Origin: a virus
Direction: 5' to 3' (one strand)
DNA: 31,968 nucleotides
IMG/VR virus record: IMGVR_UViG_3300048800_000018
Location: 1-31,968 of that record
Shown here piece by piece: positions 5,790 through 13,286 of the stretch. The number at the start of each line of letters is the position of its first letter. Positions within the stretch are counted from its first letter, which is position 1. Position numbers and translations under genes: made by a program. The notes below the pieces were generated by a model. It ran no database searches. It was not told the origin of the DNA and saw only the letters and a program-made list of their open reading frames with translations.

Positions 5790-8125
5790 TGAACTTCTCG
5801 ACTGACACACAGGGTATGCCCCCCGACTTTGAAGGCAACATCCCTCCTGAGATTAAAGCACTCGCAGAAGAGATGAAAGCCGCTCAGATGATGAAGGTCG
5901 ATCAGATTGGTAAGGAAGTCGCCAAGAAGCGCGACGAAGCTGTCAAGACCCGTAAGCAGTCTGGTATTGAAGACCAGTGGGAAGAGGACGAGGAATACTA
6001 TCAGGGCGTTGACGACACAAACCGCGACTCGCACCCTTGGATAAAGTCAGCCTCCACATCCGGGGGTATCTCACGGCAGCCGCAGAAAGCAAACACTCGC
6101 TGCACATCGTTCTTTAACATCACCGGCCAGTTTGTCGATTCAGCAGCGGCAAGGATGGGCGATATCCTTTTGCCGGCCGGTGATTGGAACTTCTCTGTTA
6201 ATCCAACTCCCCTTCCTGATGATGGCAATCCACAGAGTCAAACGCAACTCGGACAGTTGGCTAATACTCCACAAGCGCAGCAGCAGGTTTCTCAGCAGTC
6301 GCTTGTCATGGACAACAAGGCTGAGAAGGCCGAGACGTGGATCAAAGACAAACTGACCGAGTGCAGCTATCACTCCGAAGTACGCAAGGTTATTGAGGAT
6401 GCTGCCAAGCTGGGCGTCGGAGTTCTCAAGGGTCCGTTTCCTGATAAGGTAACATCCTGCAAATCAAAGCAGGGCGCGAACGGCGTGACGCTGGAGATAG
6501 TGGAATCAGTCGAACCCGTATCCAAGCGCATCGACCCGTGGGACTTCTTCCCTGACCCCGCTTGTGGCGACAACATTCACAAGGGCGGATATACCTGCGA
6601 GCGGGACCGGATATCTCCCAAGCAGTTGAAGGGCATGAAAGACCTTCCTGGATACCTTGCCGACCAGATTGACCATGTTCTACACGAAGGCCCGAACAAG
6701 AAACACCTTGGTGACAACGGCCAGAGGAAATCAGGGAGCGAGATAGACGACAGCGAGATGTTTGAAGTCTGGTACTTCTACGGGCTTATCCCTGTTGACA
6801 GTTTTGCGGCCATTGGCTCAATAGCGAACAAACCGCCTGTGAAAGATGGAGAGCCTACACCTCCTATCCTTGACGATAAAGACCTTTCCAGAGATATGTT
6901 GCCGGCCATCGTTACGATGGTCAACGACACGCCCATCAAAGCCGCTATCAACCCGATGGACACGGGGGATTTCCCTTACGATGTAATGGCGTGGCAGCCC
7001 GTTAAAGGCAGCTGGACCGGCGTAGGAGTGGCGAGGAAGGGCAGAACGCCGCAGGACATGCTCAACGCGTCCGCCCGAAACCTGATGGACAATGCCGGTC
7101 TTTCTGGTGGCCCGATGATTATCATCAAAGACGGTGCCATCATGCCTCAGAATGGGATATGGGAGATATCCCCCAGGAAGGTATGGAGAGCTACAGAGGC
7201 ATACAGTGGTGACCTGAAAGATGCTTTCACGGTTATTGAAATCACTATGGTGCAAGAAGAACTCACGGCCATCATTCAGCTTGCCTACAAGATGATGGAG
7301 GATGCAACAGGCATTGCTTATCTGCTTCAAGGTCAGCAGGGTAGTGCCCCCGATACCGTGGGTGGTATGGAACTCTTGCATCGCAATGCTTCCGCTATTC
7401 TCCGATTTTTGGCAAGGGTATTTGACGAGCGAATCACTGAGCCCCACATCAAACGATATTACGACTGGCTTCTTCTCAATGGTCCCGATGACGCTAAGGG
7501 GGACATGAAGATAGAGGCCATCGGTTCGACCGCCTTGGTTGAGCGTGAGATTCAAGCACAGGATTCAATGACGCTGCTGAACTTGGCTGTCAATCCCATT
7601 TTTGGACTCGACCCGGCCAAGGCTATTATCGAAGTGCTGAAGGCTAAACGGTTTATCCCTGAGAAGTGGACCCGCGACCCCGGCACTCAGGCACCGGCAC
7701 CGGTCATCCCCGCTATTGAAGTCGCCAAAATCCGCGCTGCAAGTGACGAGAAGATTCATGAGCATCAGACTGAACTCGACCAGTGGAAAGCCAAAGTTGA
7801 AACACAGTACGGCCTCAAGGAACATGAGGTTGTCACTGCGAGAGAGCAGATTTACGCTCAGACGCGGCAGATGGAAGTTGTAGACAATGCCAACGCAAGA
7901 GCGCAGGAGCTACAGGTCAAAAAAGAATTGGCGATTATGGACTATGCCAACAAGCGCAACATCTCGCTAGACCAGGTTAAAGCATCTTTGGCCTCTGTCG
8001 CGATGAAACTTCGTACCCAGCGGATTCTATCAGGAGTACCAGACGCGAAATCAGCACCACAGGTTATAACACCCGATGCAGAACCAGTACAGCATGCGCC
8101 AGATGGGATGGCGTTTCAGGAGTAA
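5789..8125 (+). CDS. Portal (head-tail connector) protein
   Basis: 778 residues, the size of large podovirus portals. The N-terminus is acidic and helical, followed by EDQWEEDEEYYQGVDD and SHPWIKSASTSGG, and then by FFNITGQFVDSAAARMGDIL and LLPAGDWNFSV, the mixed alpha/beta wing region. The centre has KRIDPWDFFPDPAC, seen in portal proteins of this type, and the stem/crown region GGPMIIIKDGAI. The long C-terminal part (about 600-740) is helical coiled coil (AEVAKIRAASDEKIHEHQ-like), the barrel that hangs into the head. Twelve copies would form the ring through which TerL moves DNA. The position between terminase and scaffold/capsid supports the call. Assignment rests on length, layout and motifs, not on an alignment. 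Confidence 0.85.
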   Translation: MNFSTDTQGMPPDFEGNIPPEIKALAEEMKAAQMMKVDQIGKEVAKKRDEAVKTRKQSGIEDQWEEDEEYYQGVDDTNRDSHPWIKSASTSGGISRQPQKANTRCTSFFNITGQFVDSAAARMGDILLPAGDWNFSVNPTPLPDDGNPQSQTQLGQLANTPQAQQQVSQQSLVMDNKAEKAETWIKDKLTECSYHSEVRKVIEDAAKLGVGVLKGPFPDKVTSCKSKQGANGVTLEIVESVEPVSKRIDPWDFFPDPACGDNIHKGGYTCERDRISPKQLKGMKDLPGYLADQIDHVLHEGPNKKHLGDNGQRKSGSEIDDSEMFEVWYFYGLIPVDSFAAIGSIANKPPVKDGEPTPPILDDKDLSRDMLPAIVTMVNDTPIKAAINPMDTGDFPYDVMAWQPVKGSWTGVGVARKGRTPQDMLNASARNLMDNAGLSGGPMIIIKDGAIMPQNGIWEISPRKVWRATEAYSGDLKDAFTVIEITMVQEELTAIIQLAYKMMEDATGIAYLLQGQQGSAPDTVGGMELLHRNASAILRFLARVFDERITEPHIKRYYDWLLLNGPDDAKGDMKIEAIGSTALVEREIQAQDSMTLLNLAVNPIFGLDPAKAIIEVLKAKRFIPEKWTRDPGTQAPAPVIPAIEVAKIRAASDEKIHEHQTELDQWKAKVETQYGLKEHEVVTAREQIYAQTRQMEVVDNANARAQELQVKKELAIMDYANKRNISLDQVKASLASVAMKLRTQRILSGVPDAKSAPQVITPDAEPVQHAPDGMAFQE

Positions 8126-8128
8126 AAC

Positions 8129-8500
8129 ATGGCAAAAGACACAGTAACCATCTCAGAACTGGCATCAAGAGTTTTCCAGGCCCGTGATTGCGCCCATCGT
8201 CGGCACTGGCAGACTCGTTCATATTCTGAACATAAGGCGCTCAACGCTTTCTATGATGACGTTGTAGAAGCCATTGACGCAGTAATAGAGAATTTTCAGG
8301 GCATGTTCGGAAATATCGACGACTTTGAAGTCCAGACCGAAAGCGTTAAAGATATGACGGCCTACCTGACTGATGAAATGGACTTCATCGAATCGAATCG
8401 AAATATCCTATCGCAAGGGTCGGACAGCATCGGTGCTCTGATTGATAACCTCGTGTCGGTCTATTCCCGTACCGTCTTCATGTTGGGGCTCTCAAAATGA
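8129..8500 (+). CDS. Ferritin-like (Dps-type) phage protein
   Basis: 123 residues, almost all helix. The segment AHRRHWQTRSYSEHKALNAF, then YDDVVEAIDAVIENFQGMFG, resembles the first two helices of Dps/ferritin-like proteins. H35, D50 and E54 keep the H-x14-D-x3-E spacing of the Dps ferroxidase ligands, and HW (26-27) stands for the conserved HW of Dps. The usual Asp four residues after the second His is Asn (N39) here, and the rest of the four-helix bundle is shortened. Such small ferritin-fold proteins occur in phage head operons, where they may be structural. Metal binding is possible but unproven. The gene lies 3 bases after the portal stop and overlaps the next gene by 4 (ATGA). Confidence 0.65.
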   Translation: MAKDTVTISELASRVFQARDCAHRRHWQTRSYSEHKALNAFYDDVVEAIDAVIENFQGMFGNIDDFEVQTESVKDMTAYLTDEMDFIESNRNILSQGSDSIGALIDNLVSVYSRTVFMLGLSK

Positions 8501-8694
8501 TACTCACCCCCGCAGAAAAAGAATCTGCCATCTGGATGAAGTTATCCGAAGAGATTGAAAAGCGGATTGAAGTATATCGCACCAAGAACGAGGGAGACTT
8601 GACGGCCGAACAGACTGCCAAGCTCCGTGGACAGATAGCATTTGCAAGGGAAATTCTGGGATGGGCAGCCACCCCTAAAACGTTTACCGACTGA
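8497..8694 (+). CDS. Small helical hypothetical protein (65 aa)
   Basis: ATG at 8497 overlaps the stop of the ferritin-like gene (ATGA). The protein predicts two or three helices (TPAEKESAIWMKLSEEIEKR, TAEQTAKLRGQIAFAREILG). Small helical proteins of this kind often sit between portal and scaffold in podoviruses. Function unknown. Confidence 0.65.
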   Translation: MILTPAEKESAIWMKLSEEIEKRIEVYRTKNEGDLTAEQTAKLRGQIAFAREILGWAATPKTFTD

Positions 8695-8713
8695 GAGGCC
8701 GGTAGGAGGCATC

Positions 8714-9559
8714 ATGAGTTTACCAGGATCAGCAGAGTTTATCAAAACCGCAGCAGACGAAGCAGAAGAAGAGGCCGCATTTACAGCCGGATTCAACGCT
8801 ACCGACATCGAGCCGGAGCAAACAGAGATTACGACTGAGGCCAAACCAGTACTCGAAGTGACAACACCAGTAGAACCCGAACCCGTCGTTACTCCTGCAC
8901 CGACCGCTAAAGTGATTACAGAGGATGACTTGAACGCCGTCCGCGAATCCACCAGGCAGGAAATGCAGAAGATACACGACAAGGTATTCGGCAAGGTAGG
9001 AGAGTTAAATCAGCGCATCGAGGCGATGAAGTCAACGGCCGCCGGGATTTCTCCCAAAGCACGGGAAAGGCTGAAGACTGAATTCCCCGAACTGGCCGGC
9101 ATGCTCTTTGACGATGATGGTGAACCAGTAGCGCAGACACCAGCACCATCAGTTGCGCCGGCACCACAGGTACAAGTTGCCCCTGTGATTGTACCGGACC
9201 AGCCCGACCAATCAAAGGTACTGGAAGAACGCCTGCTCACCAGAGATCACAAGGACTGGAAAGCCGTTGTCGGCAGTCCTGAATTCGCCGCATGGAAAGA
9301 AACACTGAAACCGAGCGAGGCGAATGAACTGGATGACAGTTGGGATGCTGATTTCATCTCCGCCAAGATCACTGATTTCAAAGGTTGGAGGGCCGCCACA
9401 GTAGCACAGGCTGCTTCCGCCCGAACATCAACAGACACAACAAGACAGCAGCGCATCGCAGCGGCAGTCACTCCACAGGGAGTGCCAAGGATTAATGCGA
9501 TAAGCGCAAGTGAAGATGACGAGGAGGCGGCTATGGCCGCTGCCTTCAAAAAACGATAA
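8714..9559 (+). CDS. Capsid scaffold-type protein
   Basis: 281 residues starting at ATG 8714, chosen over upstream starts because GTAGGAGGC lies 4 bases before it. Composition is that of phage scaffolds: strongly acidic N-terminus (ADEAEEEAAFTAGFNATD), Pro/Val/Thr-rich linkers (PVEPEPVVTPAPTAKV and PAPSVAPAPQVQVAPVIVP), a central helix (NAVRESTRQEMQKIHDKVFG) and a short basic C-terminus (AAMAAAFKKR) that would touch the capsid protein. The position immediately upstream of the capsid gene is the usual scaffold place. Scaffolds guide assembly inside the procapsid and leave or are cut before packaging. No protease gene is visible here. The call is from position and composition. Confidence 0.75.
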   Translation: MSLPGSAEFIKTAADEAEEEAAFTAGFNATDIEPEQTEITTEAKPVLEVTTPVEPEPVVTPAPTAKVITEDDLNAVRESTRQEMQKIHDKVFGKVGELNQRIEAMKSTAAGISPKARERLKTEFPELAGMLFDDDGEPVAQTPAPSVAPAPQVQVAPVIVPDQPDQSKVLEERLLTRDHKDWKAVVGSPEFAAWKETLKPSEANELDDSWDADFISAKITDFKGWRAATVAQAASARTSTDTTRQQRIAAAVTPQGVPRINAISASEDDEEAAMAAAFKKR

Positions 9560-9571
9560 AACAACTTTCTT

Positions 9572-9588
9572 GCGGGATAACAACCCGC
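9572..9588 (+). other. Hairpin upstream of capsid gene
   Basis: GCGGG (9572-9576) and CCCGC (9584-9588) pair over a 7-base loop just before the AAAGGAG that serves the capsid gene. There is no T-run, so this is more likely a transcript-processing or stabilising hairpin than a terminator. Confidence 0.45.
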
Positions 9589-9604
9589 CCAAAGGAGTAA
9601 CACC

Positions 9605-10681
9605 ATGGCACTGTCCAGCATGCTCACACCCGCACAACGAATCGGGAAGCTCAAAGGTGAGATACTTACCCATGCTATCCCCCGCGAAATACTCGGCCTC
9701 ATTGGCGACACCAAGCCCATGCCGAAAAACGTCGGTGATACCGTCATCTATCGTCGCTGGTTGCCGGTCAACGCAACATCAGCCAGCCCCAACACCTTCT
9801 TTGCATCCACCGACACCGGCGACCGCACAAACGCCCTGGCAAACGCACACCTTGCCAGCGAAGGCGTAACACCCAACGCTGAGACGCTGACCCCGCAGGA
9901 CATCACGGTCACACTGAATGAATACACTGTCCTGTTTGGTTACACCAAGCGAACCGCCGACCTGTACGAAGATGATGTGCCGGCCGCGATGAAACTTCAG
10001 ACCGGTGAGCGCCTTGCACTCGTCCGCGAGCTGGTACGTTTCGGGCAGGCCAAGGCATGCACCAACAAGTATTATGGCGGCACAGGGACTTCCAGGGCCA
10101 CCGTAAACGGCAAACTGTCCCTCAAACTGCTCCGCAAGATCACCAAAGGTCTTGACGCACAGCACACCGACAAGGTTACGGAGATTCTGGACGCCTCCCC
10201 GAAATACGGGACACGGGCAATCGAGGCCGGTTTCTTCGTGTTCATCCATACCGACCTGAAGCCTGATGTCCGCGATATCCCCGGTTTCGTACCGACGGCA
10301 TCTTATGGCACACGTCAGACCGTATCCCCCCATGAAGTCGGTTCGGTCGAAGAGTTCCGTATCATCGCCAGCCCTGAACTGGTCAGCGTCATTGATGCTG
10401 CTACCAGCGTCAACGCAACTACCTCCGGCCTGACTTCCACCGGTGGAACTTATCCCGACGTGTACCAGGTCATCGTTGCCGGTCGTGGCGCATGGGGTGA
10501 CGTGGCTCTTCGCGGCACAAAGTCGATGGATGTTCACGACCTCAAACCCGGCCAAGTCGATAAAAACGACCCCACCGGCCAGCGCGGTTACATGGGCGCA
10601 TCTACCTATTACGCCGCCGTCCTGTTGAACCAGCTTCAGATGGCCGTTGCTGAAGTCGGCGCATCCGTCCTGTCTGACTAA
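9605..10681 (+). CDS. Major capsid protein, N4-gp56 type
   Basis: 358 residues with the features of the N4-gp56 capsid family (HK97 fold). The N-terminal stretch KGEILTHAIPREILGLIGDT is followed by GDTVIYRRWLPV, and by the spine region ITVTLNEYTVLFGYTKRTAD, matching the family's variable-substrate, LNEYG-like strand and helix. The C-terminal half has FFVFIHTDLKPDVRDIPGF, GSVEEFRIIASPE and a final tract (YMGASTYYAAVLLNQLQMAV) typical of the end of these proteins. The AAAGGAG site is close to ideal, and the gene is bracketed by hairpins on both sides, as expected for the most abundant virion protein. Hundreds of copies would form the shell. Confidence 0.9.
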   Translation: MALSSMLTPAQRIGKLKGEILTHAIPREILGLIGDTKPMPKNVGDTVIYRRWLPVNATSASPNTFFASTDTGDRTNALANAHLASEGVTPNAETLTPQDITVTLNEYTVLFGYTKRTADLYEDDVPAAMKLQTGERLALVRELVRFGQAKACTNKYYGGTGTSRATVNGKLSLKLLRKITKGLDAQHTDKVTEILDASPKYGTRAIEAGFFVFIHTDLKPDVRDIPGFVPTASYGTRQTVSPHEVGSVEEFRIIASPELVSVIDAATSVNATTSGLTSTGGTYPDVYQVIVAGRGAWGDVALRGTKSMDVHDLKPGQVDKNDPTGQRGYMGASTYYAAVLLNQLQMAVAEVGASVLSD

Positions 10682-10685
10682 CCGA

Positions 10686-10710
10686 GAGGGGCTTAACGGC
10701 CCCTCATTTT
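10686..10710 (+). terminator. Weak terminator or attenuator after capsid gene
   Basis: GAGGGGC (10686-10692) and GCCCCTC (10699-10705) form a 7-bp GC-rich stem with a TTAACG loop, followed by ATTTTC. The T-run is short, so partial termination or 3'-end protection of the capsid message is likely. Confidence 0.6.
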
Positions 10711-10724
10711 CAAGGAGATAGACC

Positions 10725-11231
10725 ATGCAAAAACTTTCCCAATTGACGGGAGCCATTGCAGATAAGACGGACGGCATCTGGATTTACAAGATGCTTGCCG
10801 GTATCTACGACCGGTTTTCCTCGCAGATATTCAACTCCGGCGGTCTTGCCATCGGCACCGGCTCAAAGAAAAAGGTACTGATTGCCAACACCGTTTACGG
10901 TGTAGCCGGCGGAGTACCGTTTACCAACGCCACCGCAGAGGTCACGCTTGCCGGCACCATTACTAATGCCCTGTTCAACGTATTCTGCATCTTCGTTGAC
11001 AGCGCCGGTGCTGAGACAGCCGCAATGGGTACTGAAGGCGCTGCCCTGATTAACGTCAAGTTCCCGCCTATCCCGACAAAGAAAGCCATGGTTGGATTTG
11101 TCATCGTCAACCCGACCGGTACGGGGAACTTTGTAGGCGCTACAACCGACCTTGACGACGGAACCGTTGTGCCGAATGCAGTCTACGTGAACACGCTGAA
11201 CCCGTTTGATCCGACCGCAACCATCATCTAA
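10725..11231 (+). CDS. Capsid-associated (decoration-type) protein, copy 1
   Basis: 168 residues with CAAGGAG upstream. The N-terminal third is helical (MLAGIYDRFSSQIFNSGGLA); the rest is a beta-rich domain with VFCIFVDSAGAETAAMGTEG, then PPIPTKKAMVGFVIVNPTGT and a terminal AVYVNTLNP. It shares this layout and several positions with the next gene (see 11251), so the two arose by duplication. Its place directly after the capsid gene suggests a shell decoration or head-fibre protein. No further family is recognised. Confidence 0.65.
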   Translation: MQKLSQLTGAIADKTDGIWIYKMLAGIYDRFSSQIFNSGGLAIGTGSKKKVLIANTVYGVAGGVPFTNATAEVTLAGTITNALFNVFCIFVDSAGAETAAMGTEGAALINVKFPPIPTKKAMVGFVIVNPTGTGNFVGATTDLDDGTVVPNAVYVNTLNPFDPTATII

Positions 11232-11250
11232 CGAACAAAGGAGACTGAAT

Positions 11251-11742
11251 ATGGATTCAACAGCACTCAGAGGATTAACCCAGCAGCTCGGTAACGCCAC
11301 CATGCTTGGCGTTGCAGGCACAACCATCAACCTTTCAGTTGCCACGCTCTTCAGCATCGTGGGGCAGCTCTACAACAAGGCAATCTCCAACACTGAAGCA
11401 ACGCCGACCACTGACATCGCTACCGGCCTCGCGTTCAAACCCGTCCCTGCGAACTTCGGCAGCGTGTTCGTCATCTGCCTGGATTCTGCCGGCGCAATCA
11501 AAGTTGTCCAGGGTGAAGTCACTGCTCTTGACGCAGCCGGCGCTTTCATCGTCCGCCCTGAATTCCCCGGCAACATCCCTGACACCGTATGCCCGATTGG
11601 GTATTTGACCATCAAAGCCGGTGCTTCCTACGTCGCGACCACTACCGGTTGGCTGTTGGGTACTCACAACACCACAGGGGTCACAGGCGTGGTCTATACC
11701 TTCGTGAACTCGAACACTTTGCCGGTCCGTCCGCAGGCATAA
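11251..11742 (+). CDS. Capsid-associated (decoration-type) protein, copy 2
   Basis: 163 residues. The start is ATG 11251, with AAAGGAG eight bases upstream; an in-frame start at 11206 would overlap the previous gene. The core VFVICLDSAGAIKVVQGEVT, PEFPGNIPDTVCPIGYLTIK and VVYTFVNSNTLPVRPQ matches the VFCIFVDSAGAE, VKFPPIPTKKAMVGFVIV and AVYVNTLNP core of copy 1, in the same order. The N-terminal helices differ. Likely a second surface or head-fibre protein; a heteromeric partner of copy 1 is possible. Confidence 0.65.
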   Translation: MDSTALRGLTQQLGNATMLGVAGTTINLSVATLFSIVGQLYNKAISNTEATPTTDIATGLAFKPVPANFGSVFVICLDSAGAIKVVQGEVTALDAAGAFIVRPEFPGNIPDTVCPIGYLTIKAGASYVATTTGWLLGTHNTTGVTGVVYTFVNSNTLPVRPQA

Positions 11743-11749
11743 CACAAAG

Positions 11750-11769
11750 CCCCCTGGTTCGCCAGGGGG
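11750..11769 (+). terminator. Stable hairpin with TTCG loop
   Basis: CCCCCTGG (11750-11757) and CCAGGGGG (11762-11769) form an 8-bp stem closed by a TTCG tetraloop. Only a poor T-run follows (TATCATTT), so it is a weak terminator or a message-stabilising element between the capsid-associated genes and the neck genes. Confidence 0.6.
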
Positions 11770-11797
11770 TATCATTTAACATCAAGGAGGATTCACA

Positions 11798-12397
11798 ATG
11801 TCAGAAACACCAGTAGAGGGACGATTTAAGAAGGTAGGTTCACCGGCTAAGCCCAAAGCATCCGCAGAGAAGATTGACTATGACAAGCTCGCAACGATGG
11901 TTGCCGACAAGCTCGGTCCAGTATTCCTGATGAAGTCCGGTCAGAAGGAAATCCACACAGGGGGTATGCTGCTCGGAGCGCCTTCGGATATTCTGCTGAA
12001 TGACGGGGATTTGGCAATCGGGGGGAACACCATCGAGCCTGTTGACCGGCCGTTGAACACCGATTACATGAAGGAACTGGCGTTCATGAATGAGGAGATT
12101 GACATCATCATCGCCGAGACTACCGACGAGAACGCGGAGAACCCTGTGTCAGTCGGCGTTAATGGCGTGTTCAAGCTCTTCTTCAGGGGGCATCTGACTA
12201 GAGCGAGACGGTACTTTGTTGACTGCCTGATTGCCAAAAGCAGCCGTGTCACGACTCCAAAAGTCAAGAACGGCGCGGGAGAAGATACATTTGCTATCCG
12301 GCAGCATCAGTCCCACAAGTACCCGTTCACGGTTGTACGTGACCCGAGCCCTCGTGGCGCACAGTGGCTTCGCACAAGAATGGCTGAATTGATCTGA
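11798..12397 (+). CDS. Conserved phage virion-type protein (199 aa)
   Basis: ATG at 11798 with CAAGGAGGA upstream. A basic N-terminal tail (FKKVGSPAKPKASAEK) is followed by a mixed domain (TGGMLLGAPSDILLNDGDLA), an acidic segment (MNEEIDIIIAETTDENAENP) and VSVGVNGVFKLFFRGHLTRA with RRYFVDCLIAKSS. The VNG...RG...RRY pattern recurs in a protein found at this place in many short-tailed phages with N4-gp56 capsids. A head-neck or DNA-associated role is plausible, but no activity is known to me. It lies 7 bases before the adaptor gene. Confidence 0.6.
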   Translation: MSETPVEGRFKKVGSPAKPKASAEKIDYDKLATMVADKLGPVFLMKSGQKEIHTGGMLLGAPSDILLNDGDLAIGGNTIEPVDRPLNTDYMKELAFMNEEIDIIIAETTDENAENPVSVGVNGVFKLFFRGHLTRARRYFVDCLIAKSSRVTTPKVKNGAGEDTFAIRQHQSHKYPFTVVRDPSPRGAQWLRTRMAELI

Positions 12398-12404
12398 GGT
12401 CATA

Positions 12405-13286
12405 ATGAACTACCTTGATATGGTTAAAAGGGTAAAGCTCGAATGTGGTGTAGCTGGCGTTGACCCTACCACCGTTACCGGTCAGATAAAAGAAATCGGG
12501 CGGATATGCGCGTGGGTTGCTCAGGCATGGGTTGAAATCCAAGAGGAACGACCGGACTATGATTTTCTGCGCAAGCCCTTTTCGTTTCTGACCTCTTTCG
12601 GGACTCCCAACACTGAGGGGGATTCACTGACCATCGGGAGCGTCTACAAGATCGTCACCCGCGCGACACTGGACTTTGAAGCTATTGGAGAGAGGTACGA
12701 GGGTGCCGAGAACCAGTCAGGGACGACGTACAAGATTATTGCACCTGCTACACTAGGGGCAGGAGATTCAACGACACTAGCAGGTAAACAGGCGTACACA
12801 GTAGGTAATGGTACGGCCTTTGACATCAACTTACCCGACTTCGGCCAATGGAAGAACGATTCCTTCCGCGCGTACCTGAAATCAGCCGGAATCGGTACGC
12901 AGATATTTTTGAGCCAGTATTATGACTATTCCATGTTCCGTGACTTCTACCTGTTAGGCTCTCGTCAATTAGTTACTGGCCGGCCAATTTACGTTGCCAT
13001 TGAACCCTCGACCCGTAGCCTTCTCCTTGGATTTACTCCGAATGATGTGTACTGGGTATCGGGCGAATACTACCGGACTCCGCAGGTTCTTACCGTTGAC
13101 GCAGATACCCCTATCATGCCTGAACGTTACCACATGGCCATCGTCTACCGGGCTATGATTAAGTACGGCCTTTACTACGTCGCCAACGAACAGATTGAGG
13201 CTGGCAAGGCGGGGGCGGACATGATTATCAACCGCCTCAAGGGCGACCAGACACCTCAAATACTCATGGGGGCATCCCTGATATGA
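12405..13286 (+). CDS. SU10-type head-tail adaptor protein
   Basis: 293 residues. The N-terminus, MNYLDMVKRVKLECGVAGVD then PTTVTGQIKEIGRICAWVAQ and AWVEIQEERPDYDFLRKPF, is characteristic of the adaptor that docks beneath the portal in SU10-like and related podoviruses. The conserved C-terminal half includes FRDFYLLGSRQLVTGRPIYV, GFTPNDVYWVSGEYYR and the terminal MPERYHMAIVYRAMIKYGLY. Between about residues 65 and 125 is an extra beta segment (GDSLTIGSVYKIVTRATLDF ... GTTYKIIAP), so the protein is longer than typical adaptors. Twelve copies would form a ring between portal and nozzle. It overlaps the next gene by 4 bases (ATGA). Confidence 0.85.
   Translation: MNYLDMVKRVKLECGVAGVDPTTVTGQIKEIGRICAWVAQAWVEIQEERPDYDFLRKPFSFLTSFGTPNTEGDSLTIGSVYKIVTRATLDFEAIGERYEGAENQSGTTYKIIAPATLGAGDSTTLAGKQAYTVGNGTAFDINLPDFGQWKNDSFRAYLKSAGIGTQIFLSQYYDYSMFRDFYLLGSRQLVTGRPIYVAIEPSTRSLLLGFTPNDVYWVSGEYYRTPQVLTVDADTPIMPERYHMAIVYRAMIKYGLYYVANEQIEAGKAGADMIINRLKGDQTPQILMGASLI

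Noticed and set aside
6818-7555. 245-codon reverse frame within portal
   Set aside because: Shadow of the portal gene's codon usage on the opposite strand, with no Shine-Dalgarno and no domain pattern.
9779-10777. 332-codon reverse frame opposite the major capsid gene
   Set aside because: The capsid gene on the plus strand is certain; the reverse frame is an antisense shadow with Cys/Gly-rich nonsense composition.
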